Source: a bacterium
GTDB taxonomy: Bacteria; Tectomicrobia; Entotheonellia; Entotheonellales; Entotheonellaceae
Reading direction: 5' to 3'
Length of the DNA: 6,607 nucleotides
NCBI GenBank assembly: GCA_027294925.1
Contig: JAPULM010000243.1
Coordinates: 1-6,607 of the forward strand
Of the stretch, positions 1-6,400 are shown piece by piece (position 1 is the first letter of the stretch; the number at the start of each line of letters is the position of its first letter). Made by a program: the position numbers and the translations under genes. The notes under the pieces are model-generated. The model was not told the origin of the DNA. It saw only the letters and a program-made list of their open reading frames with translations, and searched no databases.

Positions 1-11
1 GGCACCGCGGC

Positions 12-716
12 ATGCCTTCCAACTCAGGACATGAGCAAGGGTCCCCTCTACGGCTTTCGGTTATTGTGCCAACGCTCAACGAGCAGGCACATCTACATGC
101 CAGCTTAGCCAGTGTCAGCTTAGCGCCAACCGATGAGCTCATTATTGTAGATGGCGGGAGTCGTGACGCCACGCAAGAGATTGCCCGCCAGTTTACCCCA
201 CATGTCCTAGATGCCCCGCAGGGACGAGCCCGCCAAATGAACGCAGGAGCCCGACAATCCCAAGGCCATGTCTTATTATTTCTACATGCCGACACCCAAC
301 TGCCGCCGGGCGGCCTGGACAGCATACGTGTTGTCATGCGGCAACACGACATTACCGGTGGTGCCTTTCGACTGAATCTGACGCCACCGACCTTAGGCCT
401 ACGCCTTGTTGCTTGGGGAGCCAACTTACGAACGCGAATTGGGCGACTTCCGTACGGTGATCAGGCGCTTTTTATACGCCGATCGCTGTTTAAAAAAATA
501 GGCGGTTATGCCGATACGCCGTTCCTGGAAGATGTACAACTGGTCAAAGCGCTGCGCCAGAACGGCAAACTCGCTATTATACCGCAAGCCGTCATGACCT
601 CTGGACGACGTTGGCAAGACGAAGGGCTGATTTATACAACGGTGCGTAACAACGTCTTGATGCTACTTTACGGGCTAGGTGTATCACCGGCCACCCTGAA
701 ACGCTGGTATCGCTGA
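12..716 (+). CDS. Family 2 glycosyltransferase, TIGR04283-like (rSAM/selenodomain-associated transferase 2)
   Basis: A 234-residue GT-A fold glycosyltransferase that should transfer a sugar from a nucleotide-sugar donor; the acceptor is unknown. Visible in order: the N-terminal nucleotide-binding strand SVIVPTLNE (16-24), ELIIVDGGSRD (42-52), the family-typical GRARQMNAGA (71-80), LLFLHADT (88-95) in the position of the DXD metal-binding motif, YGDQALFIRR (148-157), LEDVQL (172-177) with the likely catalytic acidic pair, and TSGRRW (196-201). These motifs together match the TIGR04283 subfamily, often found beside a second transferase (TIGR04282/DUF2064) and radical SAM/selenodomain genes; that is family knowledge, and no such partner is visible here. 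The length is normal. There is no signal peptide; two hydrophobic stretches (near 130-138 and 214-224) could associate with the membrane. The frame is still open upstream of the ATG to the window edge, so the true start may lie outside. The 125-base gap downstream suggests it is not in the PHP operon. Confidence 0.88.
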   Translation: MPSNSGHEQGSPLRLSVIVPTLNEQAHLHASLASVSLAPTDELIIVDGGSRDATQEIARQFTPHVLDAPQGRARQMNAGARQSQGHVLLFLHADTQLPPGGLDSIRVVMRQHDITGGAFRLNLTPPTLGLRLVAWGANLRTRIGRLPYGDQALFIRRSLFKKIGGYADTPFLEDVQLVKALRQNGKLAIIPQAVMTSGRRWQDEGLIYTTVRNNVLMLLYGLGVSPATLKRWYR

Positions 717-748
717 CCCAGCAAGCGTCCGATAGACTTATATTTTCT

Positions 749-766
749 CAATCAAACGATTGTTTG
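749..766. repeat. Two overlapping, mutually exclusive short inverted repeats
   Basis: CAATC (749-753) pairs with GATTG (758-762) around an AAAC loop. Alternatively CAAAC (753-757) pairs with GTTTG (762-766) around a GATT loop. Only one can form at a time. The site lies 32 bases after the glycosyltransferase stop and overlaps the candidate -35 element of the next operon. It could be a weak transcript end for the upstream gene, an operator, or chance; there is no clean T tract. Confidence 0.3.
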
Positions 767-788
767 GCTAAGACATCCATGATAGAAT
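760..788 (+). promoter_or_regulatory. Candidate sigma70-type promoter for the PHP-ATPase-VWA operon
   Basis: The -10 candidate TAGAAT (783-788) matches TATAAT at five of six positions. It is separated by exactly 17 bases from TTGTTT (760-765), which matches TTGACA at only three of six. It ends 53 bases before the GTG start at 842. A 6-bp inverted repeat, TTGGCT (764-769) and AGCCAA (790-795), brackets the -10 box and could be an operator. The spacing is ideal, but the weak -35 makes this a tentative call. Confidence 0.35.
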
Positions 789-827
789 CAGCCAACATAT
801 GCATTCCGCCAAACGAATAGAAACTCG

Positions 828-833
828 TAAGGA
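828..833 (+). promoter_or_regulatory. Ribosome binding site that fixes the GTG start of the PHP gene
   Basis: TAAGGA lies 8 bases upstream of the GTG at 842. An in-frame TAG at 818-820 excludes any longer start, and no other start codon occurs between 821 and 842, so the GTG is well supported. Confidence 0.65.
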
Positions 834-841
834 TACCCGTT

Positions 842-1555
842 GTGATTTTAGATTTGCATATCCACACCAGTTGGAATTCAGCTGATAGCAATCTCCACCC
901 TATTGAGCTGATTCAACAGGCCAAACAGGTTGGTTTAAACGGCGTTGTGGTGACCGAACATGATAAATGCTGGGATCGCTTTATGGCCAGAGATCTGGCA
1001 GCAGAATACGACTTTCTTTTCCTACGCGGCATGGAAGTCAGTACCGATCTTGGGCATGTACTCGTTTACGGTTTAGATGAGTACGTATCGGGCATCCAGC
1101 AAGCTGAAAAGCTCCGGCAAGTGGTCGACGATGCTGGTGGCGCTATGGTTGTCGCGCATCCCTTCCGAAGAGCCTTTACGGCGCATTTTCGCAATGGCGC
1201 TGAACCTACCCCCTTGACATTGGAAGATGCCATTCGCCGCCCGGTGTTCGATCTGGTAGACGGCGTCGAAGTCTGTAATGGCGGTAGCATCGACCGCGAA
1301 AACAAACTAGCCATGGAGGCGTGCGACGCCTTGCAACTGGCGCCAACCGGAGGCAGCGACGCGCATTCGGACCTAGGCATTGGCTGCTATGCAACCCAAT
1401 TTAACGATTCGATTCGCACCGAAGTAGATGTCATTGCCGCTCTGAAACAAGGACGCTGTCAAGCGGTGGTGCTTCAGAAACATACCGAGACTTGGACCTA
1501 TACCCCAAACCACCAGGTGGACAAATTTCACCGGGTGGCAGGATGGCAGGCATGA
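842..1555 (+). CDS. PHP-domain metal-dependent phosphoesterase
   Basis: A 237-residue PHP (polymerase and histidinol phosphatase) protein. PHP domains hydrolyse phosphoester bonds with two or three metal ions in a distorted TIM barrel. All expected ligands are visible: DLHIHT with H6 and H8, D15, EHD at 39-41 with H40, E65 in GMEVS, H106 in VVAHP, and D173/H175 in GSDAH. It should therefore be catalytically competent. Stand-alone PHP proteins of this size act on small phosphorylated molecules or nucleic acid ends, but nothing here identifies the substrate. The last ~24 residues after HTETW lie beyond the usual domain and look unstructured. There is no signal peptide, so it is probably cytoplasmic. 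The TGA stop overlaps the ATG of the ATPase gene (ATGA, 1552-1555), indicating translational coupling and a shared function or stoichiometry. The GTG start is supported by a good ribosome binding site. The family call is firm; the biological role is not known. Confidence 0.9.
   Translation: MILDLHIHTSWNSADSNLHPIELIQQAKQVGLNGVVVTEHDKCWDRFMARDLAAEYDFLFLRGMEVSTDLGHVLVYGLDEYVSGIQQAEKLRQVVDDAGGAMVVAHPFRRAFTAHFRNGAEPTPLTLEDAIRRPVFDLVDGVEVCNGGSIDRENKLAMEACDALQLAPTGGSDAHSDLGIGCYATQFNDSIRTEVDVIAALKQGRCQAVVLQKHTETWTYTPNHQVDKFHRVAGWQA
1540..1543 (+). promoter_or_regulatory. Ribosome binding site inside the PHP gene, for the ATPase start at 1552
   Basis: AGGA sits 8 bases before the ATG at 1552, within the last codons of the PHP gene. 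It favours 1552 over the in-frame TTG at 1492 and ATG at 1543, neither of which has a comparable site. The ATGA overlap at 1552-1555 is the classic arrangement for termination-reinitiation. Confidence 0.5.
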
Positions 1556-2436
1556 AAACAGTCGAAACGGAAGACGCCATCAGCTCAGGCATATCTACAG
1601 CGGAAGCCTACACCCTCCGTGATGAACCTTATTACTTGCCTATTGCTGACGAAGTGGAGGTCTTCTTAGCCGCCTACGAAGCTCACTTACCGGTGCTGCT
1701 CAAGGGCCCCACGGGCTGTGGCAAAACCCGTTTTGTTGAATATATGGCGCACCTCCTCTACCGCCAACATAACCACGCTTCGGAAGATCGCCGCACGGTC
1801 ACCAATCCGCTCGTCACTGTCGCTTGCCACGAGGATCTCAGCGCTAGTGATCTGGTCGGGCGTTATTTGCTGATCGGCGAAGAAACCATTTGGATGGATG
1901 GCCCGCTCACGCATGCCGTGCATACGGGCGCCATCTGCTACCTTGATGAAATCGTCGAAGCTCGTAAAGATACGACCGTCCTCATTCATTCGCTAACTGA
2001 CCATCGGCGTATCCTTCCCATTGAGAAACGGGGCATTACCCTCGAAGCGCATCAGAACTTCATCTTGGTTATTTCATACAACCCCGGTTATCAGAGCGTC
2101 CTTAAAGATCTCAAACCCAGTACCCGCCAACGGTTCGTGTCGCTCGAATTTGACTACCCACTGCAAGAGCAAGAGACGAAAATTATTGCCCACGAAAGCA
2201 GCGTGGATCTGACCATCGCCGCTGACCTAGCAACCTTGGGAGCCAAAGTGCGTCACCTACGTCAGCACGGTTTTGAAGAAGGCGTCAGTACGCGCTTACT
2301 GGTCTATGCCGGCCTACTTATGGCACGTGGCATTAACCCACGGCGTGCCTGTGACGTCGCCATTTGCCGTGCGATTACGGACGACGCCGACGTCCAACGG
2401 GCGGTAGCTGAATTGGTATCAACTCTGTTTCCCTAA
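1552..2436 (+). CDS. MoxR-family AAA+ ATPase of the CbbQ/NorQ type
   Basis: A 294-residue AAA+ ATPase starting at the ATG that overlaps the PHP stop. Walker A is GPTGCGKT (52-59), Walker B is ICYLDEI (128-134) with D132/E133, sensor 1 is N177 in SYNPGY, the arginine-finger region is TRQRF (191-195), and sensor 2 is STR (246-248) in the C-terminal helical lid. The stretch DGPLTHAV followed by [16 protein letters not shown] is characteristic of the CbbQ/NorQ/GpvN branch. Members form hexameric rings and work with a VWA partner: CbbQ-CbbO remodels inhibited Rubisco, and NorQ-NorD is needed to activate nitric oxide reductase. The next gene is exactly such a partner, so the pair very probably forms one complex. 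Neither Rubisco nor Nor genes are present in the window, so the client cannot be named. All catalytic residues are intact and the length is slightly above the family norm because of a ~25-residue N-terminal extension. Confidence 0.93.
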   Translation: MKTVETEDAISSGISTAEAYTLRDEPYYLPIADEVEVFLAAYEAHLPVLLKGPTGCGKTRFVEYMAHLLYRQHNHASEDRRTVTNPLVTVACHEDLSASDLVGRYLLIGEETIWMDGPLTHAVHTGAICYLDEIVEARKDTTVLIHSLTDHRRILPIEKRGITLEAHQNFILVISYNPGYQSVLKDLKPSTRQRFVSLEFDYPLQEQETKIIAHESSVDLTIAADLATLGAKVRHLRQHGFEEGVSTRLLVYAGLLMARGINPRRACDVAICRAITDDADVQRAVAELVSTLFP

Positions 2437-2495
2437 GCAACCCAATCTGATCATCCGGGTTACACCGTGCCAATAAATAGGTGAGCTAGGACGGT

Positions 2496-5400
2496 ATGCC
2501 TGAGACAACCTACGACCGTTTGGCGGCTCTTTCCGCCTCCGTTGCACAGCGCTACGCAGACGTATCAACTGAGATACAGGCGAGCCTCACGGCGTCACAA
2601 TTCTCAAAATGGCAACAGTACTGTTTATCCCTAGCCCAATGTGGGTGGCGAAGCTGGGAAAGCGCTGAGTCTTTTATCAGCCTTAGCCCACTTCTGCTGC
2701 AACATCTTGGCGCTCAACAGGCGTGGGCCTGGGCTGACTATAGCACCGCTCTCGCTGCGACTTCAGCTGATGTCGCAACGGCTTTTTTACAAGCTGCCAA
2801 GCCCTTTCTACAACATGCCTTAGCGCACGAGCAAAGCCTCTCGTTATGGGTACAAGGCGGCCAGTGGTTGTTGCACCGCTACCCGTCGCGTCCGAGCCTG
2901 GCGGCAGACTATTTTCGTGTGAGTCCGCCCCTGTTTGGCCGCCATACACTCACGGTCTGTGCTACCTGGATACAGCTTGGACAAAATTTGGCACAAACGG
3001 ATATGAAACGTTGCCAGGCCTTCTTCACCATCAGCCGGGCTTTGTTTGAACAGCCCCCTGACATCGACCTCACGCCGGCCTGGGAAATGACCCGGTGCTT
3101 GGTCAAACATGCGCCTCCAGTGGCCTTGCATTATCTCGAACGTTATGCTAGCCTGGCGCAACATTTCGACGCGACGCAGCTAGCCAAAATTCACGCCATC
3201 ATGCTGCTTCTGCTCCACCCGCAAGCATCCGATGTCGATTCGTTTTTGCATCTCATCAGCAGCACGCTCAGTCTGCAACGAACGACTGAACGTCACCAGA
3301 CACTTTCCTGGTGTCAGCAAATTGCTAACGTCAGCCCGCCGGCCGTCATCGCCTTTCTGCACCATCTCCCCGAGCTCAATCGCCATTTGCCTGGTAGCCG
3401 ACTGCATGCCTGGGTTGAGACCGGACTTGATCTCGCCCAACGCCATGCTGATGCTGCACAGGCCTACTTCGCCATTGAATCAACTACGGCACAAGATCGT
3501 ATGCGGGCCTTGCAAAAGCTTGTGGCCTTCGCCGATATACAACGCGTTTTACAGCTGTATACCGAGTGCCTACGAGGCCAACGCCTCGAATTGCGCAGCA
3601 CCGATGACGCTCTACCGACGACCGATGGTTGCACCATCTTTGTACCTGAGCAGGTAGATGACTTTGCCGAGGCAAGCGAAAATTTGGCGGTCTATAAAGT
3701 CGCCATTCTGCATCAGGTTGGATTTTACGAATGCGGCACATTTCGCTTTTCCATCCAGGCCTTACAGCGCCACACCCCGGATGTCGAGAAACAGCTTGCC
3801 GCCTTCGGGGGGCAGAAACAGCCCGACACGGTATCCGCCTTTATCCATTTCTTTTCCTGCTTCCAGGCACCGGAACTCGCCCGGCGCCTCTTCACCATCC
3901 TTGAAGACGCCCGCATCGATGCCGACATCAGCCGACGCTACCGAGGCATCCGATACGATCTAGAGCGCCTCATGCACCACAGTCTACAACAGCGCCCTGC
4001 CTTGCATGATATGTCATTACGTCAAGCCCTGCTTGAAGGACTATTGCAACTTTCGCTAGGTAGCGACCTGTCAGATGTCCAACCGCCGGCGCTGCATTCC
4101 CTGCTACGGTTGCTCGCGACACATTTACAACCGCTGCTGCAGCCCGACGTGACGGTTTGTGACACGGCTATCGCCGTGATGGCATGTTACCACCTGATCA
4201 CGCAAGCCCCCGGGCAAGCTGCTGCAGCATTTTCAGGCGAGGCGACGGCGGCGATTGACCGACTTGCTGCCCAGTTGGACGACGACGCCGATATGCTGGA
4301 CATTGCCGATCTATTTCGCCAGGCCGGTGAAGGTGCCGATGTGATGCCGACCTTCCCTGACAGTTCCGAACCGGCCGAAGGCATCGAACCCGTGCCGTAT
4401 CGTGGCGAAATCAAGCCCGAACTCATCGAGAAACAATTCCGTCTACAAGATCTCGCTGAACAACTCGAGGGCATGCAGGACGCCTTAAGCCCAATCTCAC
4501 CGGAAGTGCTGAAAGAACTGCTTGAACGCGGCGACATCGATATTACTAGTATCCAGTCCGGCGATCTTTCCGACACCTCCGGACTCTTTGTCGCCGACCT
4601 CGAAGGGCGCCAGGCCACGACAAGCGATGATGCTGCACATCGTACTGAACTACAACAAGAAATTGAGACACTACGCGCCGAACTGTCTGATGAATTCGGC
4701 GAGCTGCGCACAGAAAAGCAAAGCGTCTTGTACGATGAATGGGATTACCAAATCCGCGATTACCGCAAGGACTGGTGCCGCCTCACCGAAACAGTCTTAG
4801 ACGAAGACGACACATCATTTGTGGAAGAAACACGCCAAAAACACGCTGATTTATTGGCCAGCGTCATCCGCCAATTTCAGATGCTCAAGCCGGAGATGTT
4901 CAAAAAAGTTAAACGCTTGGTGGATGGAGAAGAGATTGACCTAGACAGTGCAATTGAGACCATTGTGGACCGTCGAGCCGGTAATGCCCTGTCAGACAAG
5001 GTGTATATGCGACGCAACAAGCGTGACCGCAGTGTCGCAGCCGTGTTTTTGCTCGATATGAGTGCGTCGACTGATGACAATGTCAAAGAACCAGAAACCG
5101 AGCCACCCGAGACATCGGAGCCCCGCGCAACCCGTCCCTACGACTTCTCCGGCTTCGTGCGGGAAGATTATTACGCTCCCCAAACATCGCTCAGCCCTGA
5201 CAAGCCAAAACGGCGCATCATCGACGTTGAAAAAGAGACGCTCGTGCTAATGGCGGAGGCTTTGCAGACCTTGGGCGATGCATACGCCGTCTACGGCTTC
5301 TCCGGTTATGGTCGCGATCAGGTTGATTTTTACATTGCCAAGGAATTTAACGACGCCTATGATAGGCGCACACAAGGACGAATCTCAGCCATCAAACCGT

Positions 5401-5738
5401 ATCGCAGTACGCGCATGGGACCTGCCATTCGTCATGCCATCTATAAACTTAGTCAGCAAGACGCCCGCATCAAGACCCTCCTACTGCTAAGTGATGGCTA
5501 CCCGCAAGATTACGACTACGGCAAAGACCGCAAAAGCAAAGATTATGGCATCCAAGACACCATGATGGCGCTGAACGAGGCACATCTCAAGGGCATCCAA
5601 ACCTTTTGCATCACGGTGGACCCAGCCGGGCATGACTACCTACGAGAGATGTGCCCGGACCAAAATTATCTGGTCATCGATGATATTGAAGCGTTACCTA
5701 ACGAACTACCAAAGATTTACCGCGGCTTAACGACCTAG
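2496..5738 (+). CDS. CbbO/NorD-type VWA-domain protein with long repeat-containing N-terminus
   Basis: A 1080-residue protein, clearly longer than typical NorD (~600) or CbbO (~750-800). Residues ~55-330 hold about eight degenerate units of ~37 residues with pattern A-x-x-YF/FL, a following Pro/Ser, a hydrophobic helix, Trp, then a Leu-Ala helix. Residues ~375-420 (FVPEQV, YKVAILHQVGFYECGTF) match the conserved middle region of the NorD/CbbO family. Residues ~590-640 are acidic and linker-like, ~715-745 look like a coiled coil, and EWDYQIRDYRKDWC (748-761) is a family motif before the VWA domain. The VWA domain (~845-1075) has a complete MIDAS: DMSAS (854-858), T972 in STRMGP and D1000 in LSDGYP. 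A ~45-residue Pro/Glu-rich insert (862-906) follows DMSAS. In CbbO the MIDAS mediates client binding and the protein is an adaptor for the ATPase; the same is inferred here with the gene 59 bases upstream. An in-frame TAG at 2487-2489 makes ATG 2496 the first possible start, with AGGA at 2488-2491 only four bases away. No signal peptide or membrane segment is seen. Confidence 0.9.
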   Translation: MPETTYDRLAALSASVAQRYADVSTEIQASLTASQFSKWQQYCLSLAQCGWRSWESAESFISLSPLLLQHLGAQQAWAWADYSTALAATSADVATAFLQAAKPFLQHALAHEQSLSLWVQGGQWLLHRYPSRPSLAADYFRVSPPLFGRHTLTVCATWIQLGQNLAQTDMKRCQAFFTISRALFEQPPDIDLTPAWEMTRCLVKHAPPVALHYLERYASLAQHFDATQLAKIHAIMLLLLHPQASDVDSFLHLISSTLSLQRTTERHQTLSWCQQIANVSPPAVIAFLHHLPELNRHLPGSRLHAWVETGLDLAQRHADAAQAYFAIESTTAQDRMRALQKLVAFADIQRVLQLYTECLRGQRLELRSTDDALPTTDGCTIFVPEQVDDFAEASENLAVYKVAILHQVGFYECGTFRFSIQALQRHTPDVEKQLAAFGGQKQPDTVSAFIHFFSCFQAPELARRLFTILEDARIDADISRRYRGIRYDLERLMHHSLQQRPALHDMSLRQALLEGLLQLSLGSDLSDVQPPALHSLLRLLATHLQPLLQPDVTVCDTAIAVMACYHLITQAPGQAAAAFSGEATAAIDRLAAQLDDDADMLDIADLFRQAGEGADVMPTFPDSSEPAEGIEPVPYRGEIKPELIEKQFRLQDLAEQLEGMQDALSPISPEVLKELLERGDIDITSIQSGDLSDTSGLFVADLEGRQATTSDDAAHRTELQQEIETLRAELSDEFGELRTEKQSVLYDEWDYQIRDYRKDWCRLTETVLDEDDTSFVEETRQKHADLLASVIRQFQMLKPEMFKKVKRLVDGEEIDLDSAIETIVDRRAGNALSDKVYMRRNKRDRSVAAVFLLDMSASTDDNVKEPETEPPETSEPRATRPYDFSGFVREDYYAPQTSLSPDKPKRRIIDVEKETLVLMAEALQTLGDAYAVYGFSGYGRDQVDFYIAKEFNDAYDRRTQGRISAIKPYRSTRMGPAIRHAIYKLSQQDARIKTLLLLSDGYPQDYDYGKDRKSKDYGIQDTMMALNEAHLKGIQTFCITVDPAGHDYLREMCPDQNYLVIDDIEALPNELPKIYRGLTT

Positions 5739-5755
5739 TACTGCGTACCTCAATC

Positions 5756-5776
5756 ACCCTACCGGTTTGGTAGGGT
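5756..5776 (+). terminator. Probable transcription terminator hairpin of the operon
   Basis: ACCCTACC (5756-5763) and GGTAGGGT (5769-5776) form a perfect 8-bp stem with a five-base GGTTT loop, starting 18 bases after the VWA stop codon. The downstream sequence is AT-rich (AGGATATATTGTGTTTG) but lacks an uninterrupted T run, so intrinsic termination may be incomplete; it could also act as an mRNA 3' stabiliser. The rest of the 139-base gap to 5878 shows no convincing promoter. Confidence 0.5.
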
Positions 5777-5862
5777 AGGATATATTGTGTTTGAAATTGA
5801 TACGACGTTCGGAATCGCTGATCGACTGCTGCCCATCTGTACAAGCGTGACCAAAACAAGCC

Positions 5863-5873
5863 AAGGAAAGGGG
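5863..5873 (+). promoter_or_regulatory. Purine-rich ribosome binding site for the GTG start at 5878
   Basis: A purine-rich run contains AAGGA (5863-5867, 10 bases from the GTG) and AAGGGG (5868-5873, 4 bases away). An in-frame TGA at 5848-5850 and the absence of other start codons after it make GTG 5878 the only reasonable start for the CoaE part. Confidence 0.5.
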
Positions 5874-5877
5874 AAAA

Positions 5878-6021
5878 GTGGTCTCAGTCATTGGTGTTAC
5901 GGGTGGTATCGGTTCCGGAAAAAGTACCGCGTCGCAAATTTTAGGGGAATTAGGGGCAACGGTTATCGACGCCGACCAGGTTGGACACAAAATCTACCTG
6001 CCCGACACACCCGGTTGGCGT
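5878..6021 (+). pseudogene. coaE: coaE 5' fragment (dephospho-CoA kinase, N-terminal ~48 residues)
   Basis: The opening strand VSVIGVTGG runs into the P-loop GGIGSGKS (9-16), followed by ILGELGATVIDADQVGH (21-37), where DAD is the conserved CoaE motif at the substrate site, and then YLPDTPGW. This is the standard beginning of CoaE at the correct distance from the start codon. After PGWR (45-48) the expected continuation (a helix, then the lid and CoA-binding segments) is absent. The boundary is uncertain within 6010-6021 because those four residues fit both families. Confidence 0.8.
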
Positions 6022-6393
6022 GTGGAGATTCCGAAGGTAGACGACGGGACGGTCGGTTCGGAGACAGTGTGGCTCTCAGACGGTGCGGTCGCCACGTCGG
6101 GCGATACGTATCGCTACCTGGAGGTGGATGGCGTACGCTATTCCCACATCATCGATCCTGCCACGGGGCTCGGGCTCACCGAGCGCCGCATCGCCACCGT
6201 GTTCGCACCAACGGCCGCGGTCGCCGATGCACTCGCCAGCGCCGTCAATGTGCTCGGCCCTATAAAAGGAATAGAGCTCGTGGAATCACTAACTCAGATA
6301 TTCGCTCGTGCGTTACGGGCAGACGGACCCCTGTGGCGGCAGTCGCAAAGCGAAGACCGCGCCGACCCCTCTCACATCAAGCATCGGAACTGA
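5878..6393 (+). CDS. Chimeric ORF: CoaE N-terminus joined in frame to ApbE C-terminus
   Basis: A 171-residue open frame that reads as two unrelated enzymes. Residues 1-~48 are the start of dephospho-CoA kinase, the last enzyme of CoA synthesis. Residues ~45-171 are the C-terminal part of an ApbE-type FAD:protein FMN transferase, which attaches FMN to threonines of exported or membrane proteins. Each half is incomplete: CoaE is normally ~200 residues and ApbE over 300, so the product lacks the CoaE lid and CoA-binding region and about the first half or more of ApbE including any export signal. It should not have either activity. Hand-counted GC is ~50-52% for 5821-6000 and ~65% for 6001-6060, rising to ~73% in 6181-6240. 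The following gene, seven bases away, goes with the ApbE side. I favour a contig chimera or illegitimate recombination. A genuine fusion protein is possible but unlikely. Confidence 0.75.
   Translation: MVSVIGVTGGIGSGKSTASQILGELGATVIDADQVGHKIYLPDTPGWRVEIPKVDDGTVGSETVWLSDGAVATSGDTYRYLEVDGVRYSHIIDPATGLGLTERRIATVFAPTAAVADALASAVNVLGPIKGIELVESLTQIFARALRADGPLWRQSQSEDRADPSHIKHRN
6010..6021. other. Junction between two unrelated sequences (chimera breakpoint)
   Basis: The codons for PGWR are the overlap zone: PDTPGW is expected for CoaE at this point and GWRVEI is expected for ApbE. The reading frame is preserved across the join and GC changes abruptly around it. A short shared stretch at the join is what assembly chimeras and microhomology-mediated recombination both leave. 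The exact base cannot be set from one sequence. Confidence 0.65.
6010..6393 (+). pseudogene. apbE: apbE 3' fragment (FAD:protein FMN transferase, C-terminal ~125 residues)
   Basis: Reading from PGWR, the ApbE landmarks appear in order: WRVEI (47-51), LSDGAVATSGD (66-76), the hallmark YSHIIDPATG (88-97), and APTAAVADALASAVNVLG (110-127), which holds the C-terminal metal-site Asp (D117) with Ser121 where Thr is common. GIELVESL (131-138) and a variable tail follow. The N-terminal FAD-binding half and any lipoprotein or Tat signal are missing. GC falls to ~47% over 6241-6300, but the ApbE reading continues through it, so I see no second break. Confidence 0.8.
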
Positions 6394-6400
6394 GGCAAGC

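Noticed and set aside
1066..1380. A 104-codon open frame on the - strand
   Set aside because: It is antisense to the PHP gene, covering the conserved HP and GSDAH motifs, with low-complexity Ser/Pro content and no recognisable motif.
1492..1551. Earlier starts for the ATPase (TTG at 1492, ATG at 1543)
   Set aside because: They would add residues translated from PHP coding sequence that look nothing like the family. The ATGA overlap with AGGA eight bases upstream makes 1552 the better start.
2439..2461. AACCC/GGGTT inverted repeat between the ATPase and VWA genes
   Set aside because: A five-base stem with a 13-base loop and no T tract is too weak to call a terminator or attenuator.
3232..3657. 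A 141-codon + strand frame inside the VWA gene
   Set aside because: It is out of frame with the VWA protein, whose 37-residue repeat register continues through the region, and has no domain or plausible ribosome binding site.
4187..4711. A 174-codon open frame on the - strand, serine-rich
   Set aside because: It lies wholly inside the VWA gene, opposite a region with clear family motifs. Its composition (Ser/Ala-rich) is what antisense reading of an acidic coding region gives, and it shows no domain.
5791..5796. TTGAAA as a -35 element for the CoaE start
   Set aside because: No -10-like hexamer is present 16-18 bases downstream.
5754..5990. A 78-codon - strand frame across the terminator and coaE start
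   Set aside because: It runs antisense through the hairpin and the CoaE P-loop, and its translation has no recognisable motif.
5878..6393. A genuine bifunctional CoaE-ApbE enzyme
   Set aside because: Both halves lack segments essential for activity, their substrates and cell compartments differ, and the composition changes at the join.
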